A stretch of 22,557 bases of DNA from Oscillospiraceae bacterium. Its GTDB lineage: Bacteria > Bacillota_A > Clostridia > Oscillospirales > WRJC01. Numbering within the stretch: the first letter of the stretch is position 1; each line of letters starts with the position of its first letter. The stretch is taken from contig WQXD01000029.1 in assembly GCA_009785015.1 (NCBI GenBank), forward strand, positions 1-22,557, written 5' to 3'. Position numbers and translations under genes: made by a program. Positions 15,144 through 22,557 of the stretch are shown here, piece after piece. Below the pieces are notes generated by a model. That model saw only the letters and a list, made by a program, of their open reading frames with translations. It had not been told where the DNA came from and made no database searches.

Positions 15144-16646
15144 ATGGGTATAAAAGTTATTTTGCGGCTTATGGCATATGCGCTTATTATTTTACTTATC
15201 TTTTGCCTTTCGGCATGTTCAAAAGAGGACGGAGCCGATACCGATGAGAAAAACAAGAACGCGGGCGATGACGTTCAAACCGAGACGACCGCCGAAAAAG
15301 CGGTTGAAATCCAGCCCGATCTGCCCGAAGCGGATTTCGGGGGATATGAATTCACTTTTCTCGTCAGAATGATAGACGACGCTCACTGGTATCCGTACAA
15401 CCCGAGGGAGATATATGCCGAACAGGAAAACGCGGAGCCGGTGAACGACGCGGTATACAGGCGCAACAGATTCGTCGAGGGACAGTATAACTGCGTGATA
15501 AAACAAGTCCAGACGGCGAGTTACGCGAGCGAACTGCAAAAAACGGTGAAAGCGGGCGACGATGTATATTCCCTTTACTATGCCGCCGTGGTCGATCTCA
15601 CTTCACCGGCGGCCAACGGTTTTTTCCATGATTTATTCGCGGTGCCCCATCTTGATCTCGGCGCCCCGTGGTGGGACCAAAACGCCGTGAAATCATTGTC
15701 TATAGGGCATCGCCTGTTCTTTGGGACGAGCGATTTGATGATTGTGGACAACGACAGCACGTCCATTTTGGTGTTCAACAAAAAACTCATACAGGACCAC
15801 GCTTTGGAAAATCCGTATGAGCTCGTGCATAACAACCGGTGGACACTGGACAAATTGATAGAAATGACCCGCGGAGTGGCGCAGGATATAAACGGCGACG
15901 GAATCATGGACTACAACGACAAATTCGGGTTTGTGGGATACCGGAACGCCGCTTTTTCGCTCGTGCACGCGGCCGATGTATGGATTGCCCAAAAAGATAA
16001 AGACGACATACCGTATTTTACGCTCAACACGGAAAAATTTTTCGCCGCTTTTGACAGAGCCTGCGATCTGATGTATGACCAGGGTTCGTACAATATCCAC
16101 CATCTTGAAGGAAAATTTCCGGAAATCTACAAGATTTCGGCGCAGATGTTCATGGAAAACCGCTCCCTTTTCTATTGGATACTGATGCACGACATATTCG
16201 ATTTCAGGGATATGGAGAGCGATTTCGGCATACTGCCGCTTCCGAAATACAGCGGCGACCAGAAAGAATATTACCACGAGGTAAATCATTATCACGGTCA
16301 CGCGCTCGCAATTCCGGTATCGGTCACCGAGCTCGAACGCACGGGAATAATTCTCGAGGCACTCACGGCAAAATCGAGATATACCCTGCTGCCCGCCTAT
16401 TACGACATATCGCTGCAGCGCAAATTTTCGCGCGACGAGGAATCCAAAGAAATGCTCGACATCATTTTTTCGTCGCTGATGTACGACGTGGGGGCTATAA
16501 ACGAATGGGGGAGCATATTTTTCAATCTCGTCATGATGACGATGAAAAACGACAGGGATATCGCGTCGAAGTTCGAGAAATACGAGGCCAAGGCGTTGCA
16601 GGATATGCAAAAAACCATAGATTTGTACAAAAATATATCGCATTGA
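15144..16646 (+). CDS. Extracellular solute-binding lipoprotein, paralogue of the one in the iol-like operon
   Basis: The 500-residue protein has a hydrophobic signal segment and a lipobox CLSAC with the lipidated C25. An acidic linker follows, then a mature solute-binding fold starting at DFGGYEF. It matches the lipoprotein at 2077-3591 along its length: NDAVYRRN, KFGFVGYRN-type and FFxKAxxL-like segments, and SLQRKFSRDEESKEMLDII near the C-terminus. I chose the ATG at 15144 (MGIKVILRLM) because it starts the signal peptide and follows GGGGGAA; the frame is open far upstream but overlaps the promoter. The gene stands alone beside a deacetylase-like gene and has no permease partners. It may deliver a different glycan fragment to a shared transporter. 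Confidence 0.85.
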   Translation: MGIKVILRLMAYALIILLIFCLSACSKEDGADTDEKNKNAGDDVQTETTAEKAVEIQPDLPEADFGGYEFTFLVRMIDDAHWYPYNPREIYAEQENAEPVNDAVYRRNRFVEGQYNCVIKQVQTASYASELQKTVKAGDDVYSLYYAAVVDLTSPAANGFFHDLFAVPHLDLGAPWWDQNAVKSLSIGHRLFFGTSDLMIVDNDSTSILVFNKKLIQDHALENPYELVHNNRWTLDKLIEMTRGVAQDINGDGIMDYNDKFGFVGYRNAAFSLVHAADVWIAQKDKDDIPYFTLNTEKFFAAFDRACDLMYDQGSYNIHHLEGKFPEIYKISAQMFMENRSLFYWILMHDIFDFRDMESDFGILPLPKYSGDQKEYYHEVNHYHGHALAIPVSVTELERTGIILEALTAKSRYTLLPAYYDISLQRKFSRDEESKEMLDIIFSSLMYDVGAINEWGSIFFNLVMMTMKNDRDIASKFEKYEAKALQDMQKTIDLYKNISH

Positions 16647-16709
16647 TCGACCGGCGGATACAACTGCGGGGGATGCAGGAAACTGCGAACTAATACCGCC
16701 CTTACAAAA

Positions 16710-16973
16710 TTATCTGTCGTTGTAATGTCCGTTACAATGCGCAATCAAAATATTTCCGTTTTCTAAAATCTTGTAAACAAGACGGTTTTTTTCGTCAATG
16801 GTTCTGCTCCAATAGCCTGTTAAATTGTCTTTTAACGCTTCAGGGTGTCCGAATCCTTCATTTCCGTTTCGGATAATGTCAGCGATAAGTCGATTGATTT
16901 TTTTTAAAGTTTTCTTGTCTTCGGTCTGCCAAGCCGTGTATTCATTCCAACCGTCAAGGCTGAAATCAATCAT
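16710..16973 (-). CDS. yoeB: Txe/YoeB-family mRNA interferase toxin
   Basis: The 87-residue protein is a RelE-superfamily toxin of the YoeB type: WNEYTAWQTEDKK, then KINRLIADI, GFGHPEALK, GYWSRTI and NRLVY, and a terminal HY. Residues matching the YoeB active site are E45, R64, H83 and Y84, so the toxin looks intact. YoeB cuts mRNA in the ribosomal A site. It overlaps the antitoxin gene by eight bases (ATGATTGA), the usual arrangement for antitoxin-first modules. It is AT-richer than the flanking lipoprotein and aro genes. Confidence 0.92.
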   Translation of the reverse strand: MIDFSLDGWNEYTAWQTEDKKTLKKINRLIADIIRNGNEGFGHPEALKDNLTGYWSRTIDEKNRLVYKILENGNILIAHCNGHYNDR

Positions 16974-17241
16974 TTTCCATCGCCTCCAACTCGGAAAAAG
17001 TCTTGGTTATGGTTTCGCCTTTTTGGGCTTGTTCAACCGAATGCAATATCCGTTCCATTCGTTTGCCCGTGAAATAATCGTCGTATGGTTTCAATTCAAA
17101 GGGTATTTCTTGCGTCCTGATTGCCTGGCGGAAGTAAATAATGATAGCGGTTGATATGTTTATGCCGATTTTATTAAACAGGGATTCTGCGTCACGTTTT
17201 AGGTCTTCGTCTATGCGGATTGTTAAATTTGTCTGAGACAT
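16966..17241 (-). CDS. relB: RelB/DinJ-family antitoxin
   Basis: The 91-residue protein begins SQTNLTIRIDEDLKRDAESL, followed by a GINISTAIIIYFRQAI helix pair. This is the ribbon-helix-helix DNA-binding pattern of RelB/DinJ antitoxins, in which the TNLTIRI strand contacts DNA. The C-terminal half (KMERI-like to ELEAMEND) would wrap the toxin. I chose the ATG at 17241 because GAAGG lies just upstream; the longer frame crosses the promoter. It precedes and overlaps yoeB. YoeB toxins more often pair with YefM/Phd-type antitoxins, so this is a mixed pairing. It probably represses its own promoter. Confidence 0.88.
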   Translation of the reverse strand: MSQTNLTIRIDEDLKRDAESLFNKIGINISTAIIIYFRQAIRTQEIPFELKPYDDYFTGKRMERILHSVEQAQKGETITKTFSELEAMEND

Positions 17242-17278
17242 TTTAAAAACCTTCTTTCTTTGTCTTATTTGCACTAAA

Positions 17279-17307
17279 ATTATATCATATATCGAGTGTA
17301 TTGTCAA
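17279..17307 (-). promoter_or_regulatory. Consensus sigma-A promoter of the relB-yoeB module
   Basis: On the minus strand: TTGACA (17302-17307), 17-base spacer, TATAAT (17279-17284), both hexamers perfect. The spacer and -10 are rich in alternating AT with short palindromic ATAT/GATAT stretches that could be antitoxin operators. Confidence 0.85.
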
Positions 17308-17363
17308 GGCAATTTATTTGTTTACCCCAAAATACAGAAAAAAATTTTTAGGAGGGATTATAT

Positions 17364-17888
17364 ATGGTACCTATCGAAATCAACGCAAATTCGCAGGAAT
17401 TAATAAGGGGATTTGGAGAGTTCAAAGCAAATGAACCTGAAATTTCAAGAAAAATAAAAATGGATAAAAAAGAATTAATTGCCCCCTGCGGATTGGATTG
17501 CTTTAACTGTCCGGTGCAGGAAAAAAATATTACCGAGGCAACCCGTCAAGGTATGGCGAAGCATTTGAATTTACCGCCGGAAGAAGTTGCGTGTAAAGGC
17601 TGTAAACAGGAAAGCGGCAGATGCCGTTTCCATCAGAATTGCGCCACATGGGAATGTACTCAAAAAAAAGGCGTGGCATACTGCTTTGAATGTAATGATT
17701 TCCCCTGCGGATTATTAGCGCCATCGGCAAAAGGCGTTCAGTACCCCCACAACATGAAAGTATACAATCTTTGCAGGATGAAACTAATCGGATTAAACGA
17801 ATGGATTAAAGAATCACTGTCTATTCGGAAAAGATATTACGAGGGCGATTTCATTGTAGGCAAAGGACCCGTCGTAAAAGAAGATTGA
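17364..17888 (+). CDS. DUF3795-like cysteine-rich protein
   Basis: The 174-residue protein contains clustered cysteines typical of DUF3795: APCGLDCFNCPV (CxxxCxxC), then CKGCKQESGRC, CATWEC and CFECNDFPC. This suggests binding of zinc or an iron-sulfur cluster. No signal peptide or membrane segment is visible. The start has GGAGGG about 8 bases upstream; a second Met (MDKKELIAPC) 31 codons in would match shorter family members, so the first 30 residues may be an extension. The family has no known function that I can name. It lies divergent to relB and upstream of a broken gene, in an AT-rich island. Confidence 0.75.
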   Translation: MVPIEINANSQELIRGFGEFKANEPEISRKIKMDKKELIAPCGLDCFNCPVQEKNITEATRQGMAKHLNLPPEEVACKGCKQESGRCRFHQNCATWECTQKKGVAYCFECNDFPCGLLAPSAKGVQYPHNMKVYNLCRMKLIGLNEWIKESLSIRKRYYEGDFIVGKGPVVKED

Positions 17889-17911
17889 TAAAGACGAAAG
17901 GTAATTAAAAC

Positions 17912-18007
17912 ATGAATATTTCAATATCAACCGCCAATCTATATGTTTTGCCTTTTGATATTGTCTTAAAAATATATAAGACAGCAGGTTATGAATTCAA
18001 ATGGTAA
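17912..18007 (+). pseudogene. 31-codon N-terminal remnant of a TIM-barrel sugar isomerase/epimerase gene
   Basis: After a GAAAGG ribosome binding site, an ATG opens a 31-codon frame reading MNISISTANLYVLPFDIV, then LKIYKTAGYEFKW and a stop. This is the start pattern of xylose-isomerase-like sugar phosphate isomerases (first beta strand, helix, then the GYE turn). The remaining roughly 240 codons are absent, and the sequence after the stop is unrelated up to the aroQ end. It most likely marks a deletion or insertion junction. A genuine tiny gene is less likely. Confidence 0.5.
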
Positions 18008-18045
18008 TCGCTTAAAAAAAGAGGTTGAGAGTCAAAATATATGAA

Positions 18046-18312
18046 TCACAAATTTAATATTTTTTCCTGTTCGGCGCGGCTCAATTCAAACAGCAGCGAA
18101 TACAGCGCGGTTATGGAAGATTCGCGGCCCTCTTTTGCTTTGCGGGATAATTTGTCCAATATCTCCCGTTCCCGGGCCGGGTCGTAAACCGGCATATTAT
18201 GCTGCCGCTTATACTTTGCAATTTCGGCAGATATATCCATTCGCTGTTGAAATAAATTTATCAAACCGTCGTCAATCTCATCTATTTTTTTGCGCAATTC
18301 TTGCAAATCCAT
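18046..18312 (-). CDS. aroQ: Chorismate mutase, monofunctional AroQ type
   Basis: The 88-residue protein is an all-helical AroQ chorismate mutase, converting chorismate to prephenate. Residues matching the active site of the E. coli P-protein mutase domain are R7 (ELRKKID), R24 (QQRM) and K35 (AKYK). The segment DPAREREIL also fits the family. I chose the ATG at 18312, preceded by a GGGGGG site; the longer frame only overlaps the aroC stop. It starts 20 bases after aroC ends and is the last gene of the operon visible here. It feeds prephenate to the TyrA encoded at the head of the visible cluster. There is no fused prephenate dehydratase or shikimate dehydrogenase domain. Confidence 0.9.
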   Translation of the reverse strand: MDLQELRKKIDEIDDGLINLFQQRMDISAEIAKYKRQHNMPVYDPAREREILDKLSRKAKEGRESSITALYSLLFELSRAEQEKILNL

Positions 18313-18332
18313 AAAAATCCCCCCACTGAAAA

Positions 18333-19436
18333 TCAAATAATCATCAAATGTGACCGCTGACTGTCGAGCAAAGCGCCGTAAATCGCCACAGCCGCCGCAG
18401 CTTCAACACACGGAACGGCGCGCGGCACAATGCAGGGATCATGACGGCCGCCAATCGTCAGTTTCGTTTCTTTCCGGCAGGATAAACTGACACTGTCCTG
18501 TTGTATTGAAATGGACGGGGTCGGCTTGAATGCGGCGCGGAATATCAGCGGCATACCCGACGTGATGCCGCCCAAAATACCCCCGTGGTTGTTTGTGCGG
18601 GTTTGTATGGTATCCCCGCGCACTATAAATGCGTCGTTGTTTTCAGAGCCCCGCAATCCGGCGGCGGAAAATCCGTTGCCGAATTCCACCCCTTTGACTG
18701 CGGGAATGCCGAAAATTATGGCGGCAAGACGGTTTTCCATTCCGTCAAACATCGGCTCGCCGATTCCGGCAGGCACGCCGAAGGCGGCGCATTCGACAAT
18801 TCCGCCGAGCGAATCCCCGTCTTTATGCGCGCTTTCGATGGCGGACCGCATTTGATTTCCCGCTTCCGGGTCCAGCACGGGAAAACCGGCCTCATTCAAA
18901 ATACGGATTTCAGCTTCGCCCGCGTGAACAGGGTCAAAATCCCTGTCGGTTATTTTTCCGATTTGCGCTATATGCGCGCTTATATATATTTTTTCCCGGC
19001 GGAGAAATTGCAGGCATATCCCCCCCGCAACGCATAACGGCGCGGTCAGACGCCCCGAAAACGCGCCCCCGCCGCGCACATCGCGCGCTTCTTTATACTT
19101 GATATACGCGGTATAATCCGCGTGAGAGGGACGCGGGACGTCCGATAAATTATCATAATCCGACGAACGCGCGTCTGTATTGCGGATTATCGCAGTCAAA
19201 GGCGCGCCGCATGTGACGCCGTTTACCAATCCGCACAGGAATTCCGGTTCGTCCGGTTCCTTGCGTTTTGTGGAATATGCGTTCCCTCCGGGCATACGCC
19301 GCCGCATAAAAGCGTTCAGTTCGTCTAAATCTATCGTGAGCCCCGCAGGCAGCCCGTCGACGGTGACACCGATTGCAGCCGAATGAGATTGCCCGAAGAT
19401 CGATATTTTTATATTCTTCCCATATATATTCGACAT
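18333..19436 (-). CDS. aroC: Chorismate synthase
   Basis: This is a full-length chorismate synthase of about 367 residues, the last step of the shikimate pathway (EPSP to chorismate, needing reduced FMN). Signatures visible are GQSHSAAIGVTVDGLPAG near the N-terminus, RRMPGGNAYSTKRKEPD, RPSHADYTAYIKY, the RGGGAFSGRLTA loop and GRHDPCIVPRAVP near the C-terminus. The ATG at 19436 (MSNIYGKNIKI) has GGGAGGA 11 bases upstream; a TTG three codons earlier would sit too close to that site. It lies 26 bases after aroA and 20 bases before aroQ. Confidence 0.96.
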   Translation of the reverse strand: MSNIYGKNIKISIFGQSHSAAIGVTVDGLPAGLTIDLDELNAFMRRRMPGGNAYSTKRKEPDEPEFLCGLVNGVTCGAPLTAIIRNTDARSSDYDNLSDVPRPSHADYTAYIKYKEARDVRGGGAFSGRLTAPLCVAGGICLQFLRREKIYISAHIAQIGKITDRDFDPVHAGEAEIRILNEAGFPVLDPEAGNQMRSAIESAHKDGDSLGGIVECAAFGVPAGIGEPMFDGMENRLAAIIFGIPAVKGVEFGNGFSAAGLRGSENNDAFIVRGDTIQTRTNNHGGILGGITSGMPLIFRAAFKPTPSISIQQDSVSLSCRKETKLTIGGRHDPCIVPRAVPCVEAAAAVAIYGALLDSQRSHLMII

Positions 19437-19462
19437 AAGCGACAAGTCCTCCCATATAACTT

Positions 19463-20749
19463 TTATGTATACAAACGCTCAAAAACTTCAAAATAATTTT
19501 CAAATGTTTTTGCGGTACAGGACGGATTGGCGATTTTAATTCCTTTTGTCCGCAAGCCGATCAAGGCAAATGCCATAGCCATACGGTGATCGTCATAGGT
19601 TTCAACCATTATTGAAGGTTTGGGAATTCCCGGATATATTGCCATTCCGTCCGCGGTTTCTTCGCACTTTATTCCCATTTTGGACAGTTGTGTCAAAACG
19701 GCGCGGATACGGTCGGATTCCTGATATTTGATGTGCCTTATATTTCGTATGACCGTCAAAGAGCAAGCAAACGGCGCCAGAACCGCAAGCGTGATTGCCT
19801 GGTCCGAGCAGTCGTTCATATCGACGTCTATGCCCTCGTATATGCCCCGTTTGGGTCCTTTTACCAATATCCCCTCGTCGGTTTCGCTTACCGTACATCC
19901 CAATTTTTTCAAAATTTCCAAATATTTTATGTCGCCTTGCATGGATGAGGAATACACGCCTTTTACCAAAACGGCCCCGCCCGTAAGCGCGGCGGCGGAA
20001 TAAAAATAACACGCGCTTGAAATATCCGGTTCAATCCCGTATGCTCTTGGAATATACTTCTGCCCCGCTTTTACGAGGTAACCGCCCCCATCTGTCCTGC
20101 TTGCGTGAACGCCGAACTGTTCCATCATTTTTAGGGTAATACCGATATATGATTTCGCGGTTTCTTTGCCGGTAGGCTGTATTGTCAAATCTTTTTTATG
20201 CAGGCAGCCCGTCATCAGCAGCGCGCTCGTGAATTGGCTGCTTTGTTCGGATTCGATTCCGATCTCGCCGCCCTCGAGTTTTTCGCCGTATAATCGATAC
20301 GACAAAAATCCCTCTTTTTCAATATATTCGATTTTACACCCCAATTTACCCAAAGCGTCCGTCAGTGGTTTCATGGGGCGTAATTTCATTTGTTCTGAGG
20401 ATTCGATTGTATATTCACCTTTGCAAGCCGATAGCATCGCGGTCAAAAACCGCGCGGATGTACCCGCGCTTTTGACGTTTACGGTCGCTTTTTCTTTCGG
20501 AAATCCGCCGTACAGTTCGATTTTTTTTTCGTTTTCATGAATTTTCATCTCATAGCCGAGCGCCTTCAGGCAGTTTATGAGCCCCCTTGAATCGTCGCTG
20601 AACAAAACATTTGTCAAAATACTTTTTCCTTTGGCCATGCTCGCCAATAATAACGCTCTGTTGGTTATACTTTTGGAACCGGGGACTTCGAGAACGCAAT
20701 CAACCGGTTTGCATATGGGCGCTACCGCATAAAAATCATTCGTGCTCAC
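19463..20749 (-). CDS. aroA: 3-phosphoshikimate 1-carboxyvinyltransferase (EPSP synthase)
   Basis: The 428-residue enzyme joins shikimate-3-phosphate and PEP. Motifs are PGSKSITNRAL (substrate Lys at K26), KSAGTSARFLTAM in place of the more usual GNxGTxxR, QSSQFTSALLM, NDCSDQAITLAVLAPFA, ESDRIRA and YDDHRMAMAFALIGLR. It starts with GTG at 20749, supported by GGAGG nine bases upstream, and overlaps the end of aroB by 14 bases, so the two are probably translated together. Confidence 0.96.
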   Translation of the reverse strand: MSTNDFYAVAPICKPVDCVLEVPGSKSITNRALLLASMAKGKSILTNVLFSDDSRGLINCLKALGYEMKIHENEKKIELYGGFPKEKATVNVKSAGTSARFLTAMLSACKGEYTIESSEQMKLRPMKPLTDALGKLGCKIEYIEKEGFLSYRLYGEKLEGGEIGIESEQSSQFTSALLMTGCLHKKDLTIQPTGKETAKSYIGITLKMMEQFGVHASRTDGGGYLVKAGQKYIPRAYGIEPDISSACYFYSAAALTGGAVLVKGVYSSSMQGDIKYLEILKKLGCTVSETDEGILVKGPKRGIYEGIDVDMNDCSDQAITLAVLAPFACSLTVIRNIRHIKYQESDRIRAVLTQLSKMGIKCEETADGMAIYPGIPKPSIMVETYDDHRMAMAFALIGLRTKGIKIANPSCTAKTFENYFEVFERLYT

Positions 20750-21809
20750 AATGCAATTCCTCCAAACCCAATCTTATTACGGTTTCTATCTCGCCGACGG
20801 GTATCTCTTTTAAAACGCATTTCCCGATTTCCGCGGGAAAAATCATCGTGATGCTTTTTCCGTCCCGTTTTTTATCGGACAAACACGCCTCGGCGAGTTG
20901 ATGCGCTCCGCAGCGCGTATTCTCCGGCAGGCCGTACCTGCGAAGCATTCGGACAATATCCTGCAGGCAGCGCTCTTCGCACATACCCATGCGTACGGCC
21001 GCGCGGGTGACAACCGCCATTCCGGCCGCGACGGCATGACCGTGGGAAATGCGATACTCGCCGAGCAGTTCAATCGCGTGTCCGATGGTATGCCCGAAAT
21101 TCAATAATTTCCGGGAGCTTTTTTCAAACTCGTCTTCCGCGACGATATCGCGTTTTATTTCAATACAACGGGAAATCACATTTTCCGATTGCGCGCCGAC
21201 GGGCGTTTCGAGTGATTCGAACAGCAATCGGTCGGCGAGCACGCCGTATTTTATTATTTCGGCGCAGCCGTCCCTGAAGGTCTCCGGGGACAGCGTGGAA
21301 AGCAGGGAAACATCGCCAAGAACGAGAGCGGGCTGATAAAACGCGCCGGCCAAATTTTTTCCGGCGGCCAAATTGATCGCGGTTTTTCCGCCGACGGAAG
21401 AATCCACCATCGCAAGCAAAGTAGTGGGCATTTGCACGAAATTTATTCCCCTCATATAGCATGATGCGGCAAATCCGGCCAAATCGCCCGCAACGCCTCC
21501 GCCGAGCGCGACAACGACATCCGTACGGCTGAATTTTTCCTCTGCGAGAAAATTCAATACGGAGAGAAATGTTCCGGCGTTTTTTGAGGTTTCGCCGTGA
21601 GGGAACACATATTGCGCGGCACGGTAGCCGTTTTCAGCGAGCGCATCCGCCAGCTTTTTTCCGTACAAATTCGCAACATTGTCGTCGGCGATGACAGCCG
21701 CGGACTGCCCGCCGGCTGTTTTTCGTATGAGAAAACCCGCCTGTTCCAAAACATCCGCGCCGATTATTATATCGTAACTTTTGGACGCGTTTACAGTAAT
21801 TGTTTTCAT
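20736..21809 (-). CDS. aroB: 3-dehydroquinate synthase
   Basis: The 357-residue enzyme makes 3-dehydroquinate from DAHP using NAD+ and a divalent metal. Motifs are GGGVAGDLAGFAAS, MRGINFVQMPTTLLAMVDSS followed by VGGKTAIN, the metal-binding EDEFEKSSRKLLNFGHTIGH segment, and the histidine in SHGHAVAAGM. Its ATG at 21809 shares one base with the tyrA stop (TGATG), indicating translational coupling. Its own end overlaps aroA. Confidence 0.96.
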   Translation of the reverse strand: MKTITVNASKSYDIIIGADVLEQAGFLIRKTAGGQSAAVIADDNVANLYGKKLADALAENGYRAAQYVFPHGETSKNAGTFLSVLNFLAEEKFSRTDVVVALGGGVAGDLAGFAASCYMRGINFVQMPTTLLAMVDSSVGGKTAINLAAGKNLAGAFYQPALVLGDVSLLSTLSPETFRDGCAEIIKYGVLADRLLFESLETPVGAQSENVISRCIEIKRDIVAEDEFEKSSRKLLNFGHTIGHAIELLGEYRISHGHAVAAGMAVVTRAAVRMGMCEERCLQDIVRMLRRYGLPENTRCGAHQLAEACLSDKKRDGKSITMIFPAEIGKCVLKEIPVGEIETVIRLGLEELHCEHE

Positions 21810-22557
21810 CAAAAATCCAACTCTCCCTTCAACCGGCTGCCTTCCTCAAGCAGCTTCACCAATTCTTCTTTATTTTGCTTCGCCAATGCGTTTCTGTAAA
21901 GGGCGACCGATTTTATAAATCCGTCCAATTCCCGTATCAGAAAATCATTGTTGTCCATACATAATTCCCCCCACATATCCGCGTTGAGCCGCGCCACGCG
22001 GGTCAGGTCTTTATAGCTCCCGGCAGAAAAACCCTTATGTCCGCGCGCCGTCGGACTTTTGATATAGGCGTTTGAAACCACATGCGCCATCTGAGAGCTG
22101 AAAGCAATCATTTCATCATGTTTTTCCGCGGTTGTCACGGTCAAATGCCCGAAACCGGCGGGTTTCAGCAATTCCTCGAGCCTGCCTAATAAGGCCGGCT
22201 CGTCATAAACGGGCGGCACAAGGATCATGGACGCGCCGCGAAACAGATTCGCCCGGCTGTTTTTGAAGCCCGCGTTGTGGCTTCCCGCCATCGGATGCCC
22301 GCCCACAAATATAAACCCATACCGCTTTGCAAGCGGAAAACATTTCGAGCAGACAAACCGTTTGACGCCGCAGCAGTCTATGACCATCGCATTTTTCGCG
22401 ATGGCCGGCGCGGCGTTTTCAAGATAAGCGACCGCATCGCCGGGATTGACGGCAACAAATACCGCGTCGCACCCGCCGATTGAATTTTCGTCCAATACGC
22501 CGTCTGCCGCGCCGGAAAGCTGCGCGAAACTCAAAATAGTTTCGTCTGTATCGAAAC
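21809..22557 (-). CDS. tyrA: Prephenate dehydrogenase (N-terminus beyond the window edge)
   Basis: About 248 residues of a TyrA/arogenate dehydrogenase-type protein are present, oxidising prephenate to 4-hydroxyphenylpyruvate for tyrosine. The frame runs through the right edge; the visible start FDTDETILSFAQL follows the second Rossmann strand. The nucleotide-binding glycine motif must therefore lie outside. Motifs are GGCDAVFVAVNP, VIDCCGVKR, the GGHPMAGSHNAG loop and SSQMAHVVSNA. It is the first visible gene of the aro operon, with genes upstream (possibly aroF) out of view. Confidence 0.92.
   Translation of the reverse strand, partial: FDTDETILSFAQLSGAADGVLDENSIGGCDAVFVAVNPGDAVAYLENAAPAIAKNAMVIDCCGVKRFVCSKCFPLAKRYGFIFVGGHPMAGSHNAGFKNSRANLFRGASMILVPPVYDEPALLGRLEELLKPAGFGHLTVTTAEKHDEMIAFSSQMAHVVSNAYIKSPTARGHKGFSAGSYKDLTRVARLNADMWGELCMDNNDFLIRELDGFIKSVALYRNALAKQNKEELVKLLEEGSRLKGELDF

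Noticed and set aside
1..22557. CRISPR arrays or long tandem repeats
   Set aside because: No regularly spaced direct repeats or cas-like genes were seen on reading either strand.

Overview
The window looks like a chromosomal segment of a Gram-positive member of the Clostridia. The reasons are strong AGGAGG-type ribosome binding sites, several sigma-A promoters with exact 17-bp spacers, lipoprotein solute-binding proteins of a type common in gut Clostridia, and a clostridial-style tyrA-aroB-aroA-aroC operon. Base composition is mixed. The catabolic and shikimate genes are moderately GC-rich, while two small islands around 9475-10200 and 16700-18010 are AT-richer and carry toxin-antitoxin-like genes.

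Region 1 (130-9173) is a divergent catabolic locus. Leftward from a control region at about 6613-6762 run a transaldolase-family gene, a ThDP-dependent iolD, a lipoprotein sugar-binding protein, a zinc medium-chain dehydrogenase and an iolE/mocC-like TIM-barrel gene. Rightward run a family GH4 alpha-galactosidase-like enzyme and a coupled URO-D-fold protein. Together these suggest use of an inositol or an alpha-galactosyl-inositol such as galactinol. An unusual point is that a transaldolase sits where a DKG kinase and DKGP aldolase (IolC, IolJ) would be expected. The shared control region has three short palindromes, one lying exactly inside the promoter spacer.

Region 2 (9272-13568) begins with tRNA-Val(CAC) and a strong terminator. 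It then holds a coupled DUF6883-like/DUF4926-like pair, a divergently transcribed RtcB RNA ligase, a UxaA-family altronate dehydratase and the N-terminal stub of an IS5/IS1182-type transposase with a consensus promoter.

Region 3 (13575-16646) has a divergent pair: a polysaccharide-deacetylase-like protein and a second lipoprotein solute-binding protein, which is a paralogue of the one in region 1. No transporter permeases are present.

Region 4 (16710-18007) has a RelB/YoeB toxin-antitoxin pair, a cysteine-rich DUF3795-like protein and a 31-codon remnant of a TIM-barrel isomerase gene.

Region 5 (18046 to the right end) is the leftward shikimate/tyrosine operon tyrA-aroB-aroA-aroC-aroQ, tightly packed with overlapping genes. 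tyrA is cut by the window edge.
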